Assembly: GCA_946122785.1 (NCBI GenBank)
Contig: CAMGYJ010000003.1
Coordinates: 30,211,811-30,275,810, forward strand
Source: Linum tenue
Lineage: Eukaryota > Streptophyta > Magnoliopsida > Malpighiales > Linaceae
Length of the DNA: 64,000 nucleotides
Direction of reading: 5' to 3'
Shown here: positions 48,251-59,039 of the stretch, piece after piece
Layout of the letters: every line of letters starts with the position of its first letter
How positions within the stretch are numbered: position 1 is the first letter of the stretch
Translations under genes and position numbers: made by a program
The notes under the pieces: model-generated
The model's input: only the letters and a program-made list of their open reading frames with translations
Told to the model about the DNA's origin: nothing
Database searches by the model: none

Positions 48251-48935
48251 ATTCAGTTTTAACAAGGCAAATCACACAAATTAGATCATTGAAATATACA
48301 AACCAATGACACAAACTAATTAAACGAGAACATAAAATTATACAAATCTTACGAAAATTTTATACAAATACTACAAAGTATATAAACCATATAATAAAAT
48401 TATACAAATTAATACTGCATAGTATATAAACCTAATTATTAAAGTACAAACCAATTATACAAAGTAAAGTATACATAATCATATGATAAAAGACTTAGTG
48501 ATGACAATTTTGACCATACCCATGGATATTTTACTATCGAATTCAATTGGGATGGGTATGAAATCCATATAGATGATAAATAGGTAGAGTTTGATGGGTT
48601 TATACAAATGTTGTCAGAATCGAGCCGGAGCATAACCCGGTAACGTAAACAGCTCGCACTTTAGTAGTCCAACCAGTATTTTATCGTTAAAAAACGAATA
48701 CCTTATAAATAATAACATCATAAGTAGAAAACACATAAAGTAATAATTTAATGACTAAAATGAAATTTACTTTTTAGATACTACTTAATAATTTTACCAT
48801 TTTAAACCCAAATCAGAAGTTCAATTTAATAGAATATATTAATTGACCGGAGCTCATATAAGAAGATCTAACGATCATATCACGTGAAATATGGTATAAT
48901 CCTGGAGTATACCATTCATAACCATATATATATAT
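48251..48935. other. AT-rich low-complexity DNA
   Basis: The words ATATAAACC and TATACAAAT recur between about 48290 and 48480, giving an imperfect local repeat. Between 48480 and 48930 I see nothing clear, though GATGACAATTTTGACCATACCC near 48502 resembles the end of a decayed hAT MITE. Confidence 0.35.
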
Positions 48936-49340
48936 GGTGCCTTCTACGGTACCCCGGGTGAAATCCGGGGTACCACATACCTTGAGTATGAAAATGCTAT
49001 CTAGACCTCGAATTAGCAGAATTTTTGGGCATGATACTATACCCTAACCCTTAATGAGTGAAACCTAGGTCCTAATTATCTAAATCATAAACTATAAACC
49101 CTAAGATGGTGCATTGATTTTTTTGCCTATATTTGGACGAATCATAACCGTCGATTATTGTTTCTAATTAAATTGATCTTGGGGTATAAGATTTAGAGAA
49201 TTAAGACCTAGATTTTGATCTTTAAGGGTTAGAGTATATTATCATGTCTGAAAGATCAGTCAATTCAAGTTCTGAATAGAGTTTTCATACTCAGGGTATG
49301 TGGTACCCTGGATTTCACCCTGGGTACCATAGAACTCCCC
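48936..49340. mobile_element. MITE with long (about 65-bp) inverted repeats in an (AT)n tract
   Basis: The left arm GGTGCCTTCTACGGTACCCC...GAGTATGAAAA pairs with the right arm, reverse-complemented GGGGAGTTCTATGGTACCC...GAGTATGAAAA, at roughly 80-85% identity over about 65 bp. Both ends abut TATATATA tracts (48925-48935 and 49341-49358), so the target was an AT microsatellite and the TSD cannot be told apart from it. The 405-bp element is non-coding. Confidence 0.75.
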
Positions 49341-49358
49341 ATATATATATATATATAA

Positions 49359-50337
49359 AAACCAAAAAAATAACAAACCCTAACCCCCACCCACACGAGC
49401 GGCAACGTCGCTCTCCCCTGTCCCCTCTCTCTTTTTTTTCCCAATTTTCCATCTTTCTCTTCTCTTAATTCCAAACGCTAGATCTGCCTCTCTCACCCCT
49501 ATAGTGACGTCACCGATGAAGGGATGGGGATGGATGACAGAGGCTAGTTGGTGGCACATCTTCTCTACTTGTGAGCGAGCTCTAGATGGGAGGAACCCAA
49601 CAACAACACCGCCGCCATCAGGAGGGACCGCCACACTTCGATTGTCGCAGAAGTTGGATGAGAGGAGGAGTTCATTGGCGCTGATGAAAGCCCAGAAGAC
49701 GATGGGTTCGCCGGCAGTGGGTGTGTCGTCGGAAATCGCCCCACTCGACGAGATTTAACTTAGATTTTTTTTTTATTTCAAACGGTCAGAAACCAAAATC
49801 CGTTGGGACGGTTCGAGCGACTCGAATGGCTAACCATTTCAGCCGCTAAAAAAGTGACCTTCCTGGTCGTTACGGCTATTGGAGGGTTCCAAACCGAGCT
49901 GACGTCCGGGTGTCGGTTTTACCGGTTTGATCAACCGGCTTGGGTCAGCTTTAACAACAATGATTTATACCTATATAACCCATTTATTGGGTTGAGTTTT
50001 TAACACAAGGATATGGGTTTGTACCCATGTCCAAATACAAATTACATTTTGGTACCTAAACTTAGTATATCTACAGATTTATTACCTAAATTTAATTTTT
50101 TTACATATAAGACCTCAAAATATCGATGGAAAATTATGCTTTGGCACCTAAATTTTTTGCCTTACATTTTGGTACCTGAACTTTTTAAGTTTTGCAAATA
50201 GGTCCAATTTTTATGTGTAGTTAAAACATACTAAGTAAATGAGTATCCATACCCAATTAATACCAATTTAGATTATGAAAGCAATATACATACCTTATCA
50301 AAACTCATCTACAAACCCCCAAACTTATTATATACTT
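49359..50337. other. Region without a recognised gene
   Basis: A GC-richer stretch (49500-49757) keeps an open plus-strand frame of 84 codons with no recognisable domain. The rest is AT-rich with short GGTACCTAAACTT repeats near 50050 and 50170. Confidence 0.35.
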
Positions 50338-51267
50338 CATAGTTGTCATGCCAGTGACATGCCGGCCCGTTGAACTAGGTTCAACCGGTACCGGTCATGA
50401 AACCGGCTGGAATGCCACCGGTATGATAGGCAAGTCAAAGCCGGTCAAGACCGGTCAATTCCGATCAAAACCGGGAATTTCAGGTGGTTCAACCGGCTGG
50501 CCTAATTCCGGACTCTAATGCAGCGACATCGTTTTCGTGCTGTTTTAATTAAAAAAACAATTCGGGTGGCAAAAGACCCCTCATTCAGCTCCATGCGCCT
50601 TTTTTCTTCTCTTTTCTACCTTTCTACGAACCCTAAATCTGAATCTGCATCCCAACAAGCTCGACCAGGCAAGGCGACGACGAGGCACGACGGGAGATTC
50701 CGGCAGCTGCGACGATTTATTTCTGGCAGGCCGGTGAGAATCTGCACCGTGGCGATTACGTTCTCGGACAGGTTGGTGACACTCTGCACCGCGACTAATG
50801 GGGAAGATGGCGTCGAGGCAGTGGGCAGATCTCCACGACGTCGATGCTAAAGAGGCTGAGGAGACCACGACGGCGAGGTGGGTCCTGAGGCGGAGGAAGA
50901 AGATCGGTTGTGGTCTTCGACGAGATCATGAAGGCAAAGTGGGATTGGGGGGTTTTAAGAGGTTGATGTGGTCGAGGATAGGGAGCGGCGATTGTGGGCT
51001 TGGAAGAAATTTTTGCTGGATGCGGCTTCTGTTTATGGATTTTGGTGGGTTAAGTAGATGGAAGGTTTAGATATTTGAGATGGTTTTGGGCTTTTGGCCA
51101 TTCACGTTTGGACTTTCAAGAATTCATATGGATGTTTAAAATTTTCCCGTATAATTTAAATATGATATCAAAACCGGCATAAACCGATATGTATACTGGT
51201 TGTACCACGATCGGACCATTTTAGTTGTAAAACCGGCGCACCGGCACAAATCGGTTTGACAACCTTG
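50338..51267. mobile_element. Non-autonomous hAT element, CAAGGTTGTCA family, copy 2, with a GC-rich insert
   Basis: The left end CATAGTTGTCA and the right end TGACAACCTTG match the 2569-2952 element. A perfect 8-bp TSD ATATACTT flanks it (50330-50337 and 51268-51275). The arms carry ACCGGTCA/CCGGCT words as in copy 1. The centre (about 50580-51070) is absent from copy 1, is GC-rich and contains open frames of up to 110 codons, suggesting captured DNA. Confidence 0.9.
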
Positions 51268-51275
51268 ATATACTT

Positions 51276-51636
51276 CATCCATACTACAAACTCCCAAACT
51301 TATTATATACTTCATCCATACCCTACACATTATCAATGGTTCTACTTTGGTTTTGGCTATAATTAGCCTTGCCATCCTATACAACCTTGATATGCGGTCC
51401 AACCACATTGTTTGCCTACCCCTAAAGCTAAGCATTAACAGTAAACTTCAAGACCAGATTTAGGCCAACACTTGACACCTTTACTTACACCGTGATACGA
51501 GCTGAGATGAGTCGAAAATTGAATAAGCACGATCAAACAATAAAATGAATTTAATACATAACCAACTACATGAGACGACCCGAACAAGAAAGAAGACTTG
51601 TGCCCATACCAGACTCTGGTCAACAAAAACTATCCC
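51276..51636. other. Target DNA left of the intact Ty3 element
   Basis: The segment 51289-51318 repeats 50310-50340 (AAACTTATTATATACTTCAT), so the site of the hAT insertion was itself a short tandem duplication. A coding role is not apparent. Confidence 0.4.
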
Positions 51637-51891
51637 TGTTAGAAACAAAGAAGTTCCACAAGGGAATTAGGGATTGAGAAGAGAAGAAATTAGGGATTTG
51701 AGAAGAATTGGGGAAGAACAGAAGATAGAGAGATAGAGAGAATTGGGAATTTAGGGATTTTGATTGTAATATTGATTATTGACTAACTCTGCAGAATAGT
51801 GTTCTCTCCTCTTAAATACAAAAGCTGAATAATGAAAATAACGAAACTGCCACTCCCTCACCCAACCGGCCCAACCCGCCGGTTTCTAACA
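51637..51891 (-). repeat. 3' LTR (element orientation) of the Ty3 element
   Basis: 255 bp, starting TGTTAGAAAC and ending TTTCTAACA. A 10-bp inverted pair (TGTTAGAAAC/GTTTCTAACA) marks the ends. The pol frame stops inside it at 51858. Confidence 0.95.
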
Positions 51892-54257
51892 TCCTCCCCC
51901 TCTTCAAGTCTGACCTTGTCCTCAAGGTCAAAGTACGGAAACTTCTGCTGCAAGTCGCCCGACTCCTCCCAAGTTGCATCCTCCGGCTCCAAATGCCTCC
52001 AAAGCACTAAGCTTTCCTCCACCAGTCGACCCTTCTTCTTCACCCACCTGGTCTCGAGCACCTTCAGCGGCTCCAGCTCAAGATCACCATCTGCACTGAC
52101 TGGCGGAGCTGTCGTCTCAACTCTGTCTGCTGCTCCCCTGTAACGTTTCAACAATGAAACATGGAAGGTAGGATGAATGCGAGACTCTGCCGGCAGCTGC
52201 AAACGATAGGCCACTGGGTTGACCTTCTGCAGAATCTCGTAGGGCCCGAAATAACGAGCCGCCAGCTTCTGGTAGGCGCGCCTGAAGACCGAGGCCTGCC
52301 GATAGGGATGCAGTCTCAGCAGCACCCAGTCACCCACCTCGAACTCCTCCTCCCGCCTACCCGCATCCTCTAACTGCTTCATTCTGTTGTTGGCGGCCGC
52401 CAACGTACTCCGCAGCTGCTCAAGCGCCTCATCCCTCGCCCCTAACCACCTGTCCTCAGCATCCACTGAACTGTCACCCACCCTGTATCGCACCAGGGAC
52501 GGCGGAGCTCGCCCGTATAGAGCCTCGAAGGGAGTCATCCGAATAGCCCTGTGATAGGTGGTGTTATACCACAACTCAGCCCATGGAATCATGGCCAACC
52601 AGCTCTTGGGTTGCTGGTGGGCAAAACACCTGAGATACTGCTCCAGATGTTTGTTCACGATCTCCGTCTGGCCATCCGTCTGCGGGTGATAGGCCGAACT
52701 CATCTTCAACGCCGTCTTGGCCATAGCAAAGACCTCCTGCCAGAAGTGACTCAAGAAGACTGAATCCCGATCACTCACAATAGATCGAGGAAACCCGTGA
52801 TGCCGCACCACTCCTGATACAAACTGCTCAGCCACTGCCCTTGCCGTGTACGGGTGAGCCAAAGGCATGAAGTGAGCATACTTCGTCAGTCGGTCCACCA
52901 CCACGAACAACACCGTCTTGCCACCTGAGGGGGGAAGTCCCACTATAAAATCCATGCTGATGTCTTCCCAAACCCGCTCCGGCACCGGTAGTGGCTGCAA
53001 CAACCCTGCAGGTCTGAGGTGAGATAACTTCACCCTCTGACAGGTGTCACAGGACGCTACGTAGCTCTTCACGTCGTCCGCCATGCGAGGCCAGTAGAAA
53101 TGGGCCCGAATCCGCCGTAGGGTCCGCTCCACGCCCGAATGACCCCCCAGCGGCGAGTCATGGAACTCCATCAGCACAGTCGTGACCAGGTTTGACCCCG
53201 GCGGAAGGACCACCCGACCCTTGAAAAGGACCAGCCCCTGTCTGAACTGGTAGCGACCCGGCTCGTCGCTCACAGCAATGTCCCGGCAACTCTGCAGATA
53301 GGAACTGGTCTCCAATGATGCACGAAGCTCATCCCAAAACTCCGGCACCGGCCCGGTCACTGCCGTGAGAACCTCCCCACCCGGGCGCCTGGATAGGCCG
53401 TCGGCCACCACATTGGTGGGTCCCGGTCTGTAATGAATCTCGTAGTCATACCCCAGTAGCTTCGAAATCCACTTATGCTGGTCCGGCGTCGACACCCTCT
53501 GGTCTAGGAGATGCTTCAGACTCTGATGATCTGTATAGATGTGAAACTTCTGGCCCAGCAAATATGGTCTCCACATCTGTACTGCCGTGATGATAGCCTG
53601 CATCTCCTTCTGATATGTCGACCAGGCCTCCTTCGAAGGAGGTAGTGTCTTGCTCATGAAAGCAATGGGATGTCGATCCTGAGACAACACTGCCCCAATA
53701 CCGCGGCCAGACGCATCGGCCTCAATCACGAACGTCTTCGAGAAATCCGGCATGGCCAGGGTGGGGGTTGTGGACATCGCCTGCTTCAGCTTCTGGAACG
53801 CCTCCTCTGCCTGCGGTGACCAACCGAACCCCCCTTTCTTCAGCAAGTCCGTCAGAGGTCTCGCGATCATACTGTATCCCTGCACAAACTTCCGGTAGTA
53901 CCCAGTCAATCCCAGGAAGCCACGCAACTCGGTAACATTGGTGGGCACGGGCCAGTCCACCATGGCTCGAATCTTGGCCTGGTCCACCTGTACTCCCTGA
54001 GGCGTCACCACATGACCCAGGTAATCCACCTTCTGCACCCCAAACTCACACTTGGAGGCCTTGACATAGTATTGGTGCCTCCGAAGAATCTCAAACACCT
54101 CCTGCAAATGTCTCAAATGGTCCTCCCAAGTAGGACTATAAACCAGGATATCATCAAAAAATACCAAGACATACCGTCTGAGGAGAGGCCGAAAAATGTC
54201 GTTCATGGCAGCCTGAAACGTCGAAGGAGCATTGCACAGCCCAAATGGCATGACCAA
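51858..54257 (-). pseudogene. Ty3 ORF, 3' part: reverse transcriptase, RNase H, integrase, chromodomain-like tail
   Basis: The 799-codon open frame begins at the MPFGLCNAPSTFQ motif of reverse transcriptase and includes the active-site box FFDDILVYS. RNase H follows (FVIEADASGRGIGAVLS, TDHQSLKHLL). The integrase has its zinc module (HDSPLGGHSG..., CDTCQR), the catalytic residues in DISMDFIVGLP, IVSDRDSVF and QTEIVNKHLEQ, and a GPYEILQKVNPVAYRL C-terminal fold. The tail VLETRWVKKKGRL...LVLWRHLEPEDATWE is a chromodomain-like module. All catalytic motifs are intact. The only break is the upstream frame loss. Confidence 0.9.
51892..51905 (-). other. Polypurine tract
   Basis: GAAGAGGGGGAGGA on the minus strand directly precedes the 3' LTR, the expected plus-strand primer. 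Confidence 0.9.
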
Positions 54258-55576
54258 ATACTCATAGTGGCCATTATGCGGAATGCGGTTTTGGGCACAT
54301 CCTCCTCCTGCATCCTGATCTGATGGTAACCGGCTCTCAAGTCGAGCTTAGTGAAATAGCTCGACCCATGCAGTTCTAACATGTCATCCACTGTCGGGAT
54401 CGGAAACCGATCCTTCACGGTCGCCTTGTTGAGAGCCCGGTAGTCTGTGCAGAATCTCCAAGTCCCATCCTTCTTCTTAACCAGCAACACCGGCGAAGAA
54501 AAAGGACTGATGCTAGGCCGGATCAGTCCGGTCGCAAGCATCTCCTCTACCTGTTTCTCGATCTCCCCCTTCTGCGAGTGCCCATAACGGTATGGCCTCA
54601 CATTCACTGCTTCCACTCCCTCCTTCAGACAAATCTGATGATCCACCTGCCTATGAGGCGGGAGAGTGGTCGGCGCCCTGAACAACTCGGGATACCGGTC
54701 TAACAGCTCCTGCATCTCTCCATCAACCTCCGGCTTCCCTACTGCAGATAGAGGCCAGCATAGGACAGCGAGCTCGGTGTCCTCCCCCTTCGCGCACTCC
54801 TCCATCTCGATCGGCCCAATGGCGGTGGTCAAGTCTCTCAGACTCCACTCCTTATCCCTCCACTTGAAGCACATCGTCAGCCTTCGCCAATCACTGGTAA
54901 TCGGTCCTAGGCTCTGCAGCCAAGGTATACCGAGGATAATGTCGAACCCGCGCAAAGGCAGTACATAGAGGTCAGTGACAACCTCCAGGCCTTGAATCTC
55001 CAATGCCAAGTCCCTGTACACCTCGACGCACCGCAACGGCGCCCCATTAGCCACCCGGACCATCACCGGTCTCGTCGGACTCGCGGTCACCTGTAAAGAC
55101 TTAGCAAAGTCTTCCCCGATGAAATTCAACGAGGCCCCACTATCAACGAGGACAAGACCCTGCTGCCCGGCCACCCTTGCTCGAAATCTCAGGGTTCCGG
55201 GCGACGAAATCCCAGCTACAGAGTGTAGGGAAATCGCCGCCGCCTCCCCTCCTTCCTCGCCCGCGATCCGGCCATCACCGGCGCAGCCGCCATCGGCCTC
55301 GCCCTCCACCGCAGGCCGCGCGCGCCTCCGCGCCTCCCCGCCAGCCCCGCCGGTCGGGCTCCGCCCCGCGCCCTCCTCGTCCACCGCGCACGCCGCCACC
55401 AGCCGCGCGCCGCCCTCCGCACCGGCCTCGACCCTCTCGCGCGCCGCCTCCTGCCGCGCGCCGCCCACCGCGCCTCGGTCGGCCTGGCCGAACGCCGCTG
55501 CCTCCTTCCTCCAATAATCCGCGATCTGCCACAGCCTCTCTCGCTTCTGAGCCCATGACAGTTCTGATTTTTCCAT
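54203..55576 (-). pseudogene. Ty3 ORF, 5' part: Ala/Gly/Arg-rich leader, protease, start of reverse transcriptase
   Basis: The frame of 457 codons starts with a short helical MEKSELSWAQKRERLWQIAD segment. About 80 residues of very GC-rich Ala/Gly/Arg/Glu low complexity follow. An aspartic protease (VLVDSGASLNFIG, IILGIPWL) and the first half of the reverse transcriptase (CTDYRALNKATVKDRFPIP, FTKLDLRAGYHQI) come next. No gag capsid and no CCHC knuckle are present. The frame departs from the RT consensus near 54265, just after the DVPKTAFR motif, where a few bases are missing. The rest of pol continues in another frame. Confidence 0.88.
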
Positions 55577-55640
55577 CGCTGATTCTCTGGTTTCTAAGCT
55601 GTCCCTGATGGAGTTGGGAAGAACTCGCAGATCGGAACGG

Positions 55641-55653
55641 GGCTCTGATACCA
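55641..55653 (-). other. Primer-binding site (initiator tRNA-Met)
   Basis: TGGTATCAGAGCC on the minus strand, two bases inside the 5' LTR, is the standard plant initiator-methionine tRNA primer site for minus-strand synthesis. Confidence 0.9.
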
Positions 55654-55655
55654 GA

Positions 55656-55906
55656 TGTTAGAAACAAAGAAGTTCCACAAGGGAATTAGGGATTGAGAAG
55701 AGAAGAAATTAGGGATTTGAGAAGAATTGGGGAAGAACAGAAGATAGAGAGAGAGAATTGGGAATTTAGGGATTTTGATTGTAATATTGATTATTGACTA
55801 ACTCTGCAGAATAGTGTTCTCTCCTCTTAAATACAAAAGCTGAATAATGAAAATAACGAAACTGCCACTCCCTCACCCAACCGGCCCAACCCGCCGGTTT
55901 CTAACA
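55656..55906 (-). repeat. 5' LTR (element orientation) of the Ty3 element
   Basis: 251 bp, identical by eye to the other LTR except for a 4-bp shorter GATAGAGA repeat. In the element's sense the promoter must lie here. Confidence 0.95.
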
Positions 55907-55911
55907 ATCCC

Positions 55912-56252
55912 CCAATACAGATACAACTACAACATATGCCTCTCGGCTGGAGGAGCATGGGTTTACTTTGAATGTAAAAAACGTCCTAATCACAGTCTCT
56001 AGTTTCAGTAAAGCTGCATCAAGAAAATAAAACCATCTGCAGGCTTATATTCTTGCGTTTGCAGGAACTACTGGAGTGGTAAGAGGATACAATCTATAGT
56101 ACATTGGTGAATGGAAGACCTCACCATACACTAAAATACAGCCTCCGACGGAAGTATCAAGCAAGTCGAAACAAACTCTGGAGGAGGGGCTCGAAAAATG
56201 AAGTGGAAGATATCCGAACAGCAAAAGCTGCTACTGAGAGAGGGACTATGTT
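55912..56252 (-). terminator. 3' UTR / downstream region of the MBD gene, bounded by the Ty3 element
   Basis: These 341 bases separate the MBD stop codon from the retrotransposon TSD. The MBD 3' UTR and polyadenylation site probably lie here. I could not pick a single poly(A) signal with confidence. Confidence 0.35.
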
Positions 56253-58734
56253 TCATTTCAGATGCTTTCCTTTTGCTGTATATTCTGCAGTTCTAGCAGC
56301 CAAATACTTGAAGGTAGCGTCCCAGATTTGCCTCTCGGAATCAGGAGGCTTTTTACCTGCCACAGACGGTGTCCAGGTACCTTTATTCGCATCAGCAAGG
56401 ATCCATTCAACACTGTCGGGCACATTGGAAAAATTGAAGTCCAAATGAGAAGCTACCCTAGCTTCCTTTTTAGGCGTCTTGCTTTTCTTAGCACTGGATC
56501 CCTCTGCAGACTTGAGAAAGCTTTCAAGCATTAATAAACAAGAACTGTCAAGAAGAAATATTGAGAGGGAGCAATTTTCAGTTAGGTAGGACTTCTTACA
56601 TTAGCATTAGCATCGGAGCTCTCTGCTTTTTTTTGCTTCTTCACGCTTCCCGTCTCCAAAAAATACTGCACCTCTCGCTTGGACCTAAACCGCCGGCGCG
56701 AGACAGGATCAAAGTAGTACTGCATCCAGTAAAGAAAAATTATTGTCCTCCACGTAGGAAGGGAGAACTTACTTAAATGCCAGGAAAAAGAGGAATAACA
56801 CGGTTGGATATCAGCCGATTCGGTAAATGATAACATCTTCTAGCAAACATATTGTCTCAACATGCAAGTCATTCATTGACACCATGGAAACCTTTAGTTT
56901 CTTCTTCTTGGAAAAAACCCAGGTGTTTGTGATACCACACCATATCGATTGGTATTACCAGTCGAACCACATACTGGAGACCAGCCAGGTAACGTTTTGT
57001 CATGATTTCATTAGAATTTTCAGTAAGCCCTTCAAAGCTTAGCCTCACCATTTCAATCTCCGATACGGTTTAGAGAACATTGAGAAACTCATTGAAGTTC
57101 CTTTTACACCCATAAGCAGAGACCTAAACTTGTTTTACAAACTATTTGACCACAACCTGCATTCTTGCTTCAATGAGATATCCTATGTCAGTGAGCAACA
57201 GCAAATATTCTGTAACAAACTCGCACATAGATAGAGATATCCTTATCCTTATTGGAGACTAAAAAATCCAAAATGCAACCCATATAAGCTTTTGACTTCT
57301 TCAATCATTCTCAGAAGCATCAAGGCCAATCTCAACCTAGCAGTTAGTCCAAGTTCTTACTTGTCTGCTGTGCATCCGAGAAACTAAAGGCTACTCCTGC
57401 CATCTCAAATGAATCAGGATTGAGAGAACAGTTGGTAATCTTCTGAAGTGAAACCTTAACTAGTCTTTATACCATTAAAAAAAGAAGGAAAGGTACACGA
57501 CTGCCACAATAGAAGGCATACTCAGTCGCTAATTAACTCATCATAGGATCGTTCTTGTTACAAAAATATCTAAAATGATGATTCAGCCCCTACTATATTT
57601 TCAACTCTTCATTTAACCGAGACATCAGTGGGAAGTGGACAAGAAGCTTTTAATGATCACTGTCCAGGAGAGAACTTCTTACCCTTGAAGCAGACTTCCA
57701 CAAAACATATCTTAGACCAACTTATGTATCTCTACGAGAATAAACTAAAACAATACCCTCTAAATCTGGACTTCTTATTGTTGTTAAACCTTAGCTGCTT
57801 ATTTATCCTCCCAAGGTATTGACACATCCTATGAAGAGAAGAAGATAAAAAATAAACTGACAAGACTTCGACTTGTTGACGAATCATAACCAGGATAAAC
57901 ACTACCATCAACCAGAAATCACTTGAGTGCATGCAATGATGCCTCAGTCGTGATAAAGAATGAACTGCAATGAAACTGACAAAGCATTCCTATCTTAGGG
58001 TTTCAAACAGATTGACTGTGTCCAGTTGCAGATTGGTAAGAAAGAGCCGGTCAACTCAGTTTGCCAACCTTCCTACGACAGTAAACTCAATCGAACAAGC
58101 TTAAGGGATTCAATGCAACAATTTCCTGATCAGAGCAGAAGCACATACGAAACTTCATTGTCTGATTGAACTATCTTCATCTCCCTAACCAAACATTACA
58201 CCCTCTCATTTCACCCAGAGTCGTGGGAAAACCTAATCGAACCAAATTTAGCAACCGCTGAACCGATTCATGCCATACTCAGCAGCTTAACAGACGAGTG
58301 AGAGCTGCAACTCTTACAATAAATCACAATCTCAAGGCAGCAGCAAGGGAAGATCCAGTCAAAGGCGATGAGTATTCTGCAGGATTGACATGCGAAAGTT
58401 CGGCACTAACCTTATCTATCGTCCCAGCCGTCGCACCCGAACTTCTGACCCTGTCTTCCACCAACCACCCCGGCGGCAACCAGCTCGTCTCCGACACTCT
58501 CGTCCGCGATCGAGAAGATTCCGCCGCTGCATTAGCTGCAGAGGAGTTAGGCTGCCGGTTGTCGCCCGGCGGTGTAGCTTCGATCCCGGAGGACCCGGAA
58601 ACGGGGAAAACGAAAGCGCCATCTTGGAGCAGCGGATCCGGCGATGGACCGGCGGGGAGGTGCGGCGATCTGTCGGGTTTAGGGAGGTTCGGTTTGGTAT
58701 AACGCTGGGGCGTAGCTTTGGTTGTATTTGACAT
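56253..58734 (-). CDS. Methyl-CpG-binding-domain protein, MBD5/MBD6 type
   Basis: Plant MBD5/6 proteins bind methylated CG sites in the nucleus and help silence transposons and genes. Three exons are assembled: 58734-58411, 56719-56600 and about 56510-56253, giving 233 residues in frame. The MBD spans about residues 84-150: SWLPPGWLVEDRVRSSGATA, GTIDK, then after the 1.7-kb intron YYFDPVSRRRFRSKREVQYF and LETG. These carry the family's Arg/Asp/Tyr DNA-contact pattern. A Lys-rich linker and a C-terminal block follow (FNFSNVPDSVEWILADANKG, TWTPSV), typical of MBD5/6. The N-terminus is Pro/Ser/Arg-rich. The start ATG begins MSNTTKATPQ. The acceptor of exon 3 (TCTCAAG|TCTGCAG) was chosen by frame and is the least certain border. 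A young retrotransposon lies just downstream. Confidence 0.9.
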
Positions 58735-59039
58735 CGAATGCCGAGTGGAGAAATGCCATTTGCGCCAAAGGGCTTCTTGACTTTTAAATTTCTTGTTACA
58801 GACAGTCGACTCCCATTTTGTGTGCAACGGAATTTTACCAGAAGCCAATTAACCATTTTTAACTTACAGTCATTTATCCCTGTAAGATTATTACTTGCCA
58901 TCTGGATTCTGGTCCTGGATACCGTGAAAAGGAGAAAACACACTATTCTACGCTTATAGCTCGAGAAGTAAAATGTATTATTTATACTTCATTTTAGTGG
59001 CACCTACTAGATAGATCACTGAGGCAGTTTTGTTTGGAG
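58735..59039 (-). promoter_or_regulatory. Upstream region of the MBD gene
   Basis: Single-copy-looking DNA between the MBD start and a PMD-type transposon relic. No TATA box is evident. The promoter role is inferred from position. Confidence 0.35.

Larger units (their letters stand above)
51637..55906 (-). mobile_element. Young Ty3/chromovirus-like LTR retrotransposon, gag absent
   Basis: The element is 4270 bp. LTRs of 255 bp (51637-51891) and 251 bp (55656-55906) both run TGTTAGAAAC...GGTTTCTAACA and differ, as read, only by one 4-bp indel in a GATAGAGA run. The TSD is ATCCC (51632-51636 and 55907-55911). The tRNA-iMet primer site TGGTATCAGAGCC (55653-55641) and polypurine tract (51905-51892) are intact. 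The order protease, reverse transcriptase, RNase H, integrase and chromodomain-like tail with short LTRs is that of chromoviruses, perhaps the Reina clade. No capsid or zinc knuckle is present, and pol has a frameshift near 54260. It lies 341 bp past the stop codon of the MBD gene. Confidence 0.95.

Noticed and set aside
49504..49758. 84-codon frame with acidic/basic residues near 49.5 kb
   Set aside because: No domain, splice signal or homologous word was recognised. The composition fits random GC-richer DNA.
55119..55667. Long plus- and minus-strand frames in the GC-rich part of the Ty3 element (up to 143 codons)
   Set aside because: GC-rich low-complexity DNA lacks stop codons in many frames. 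Only the minus-strand frame joined to the protease is supported.
58298..58731. Plus-strand frames of 113-134 codons over MBD exon 1
   Set aside because: Antisense shadows of the MBD exon. The minus strand has the recognisable MBD motif and a proper start and donor.
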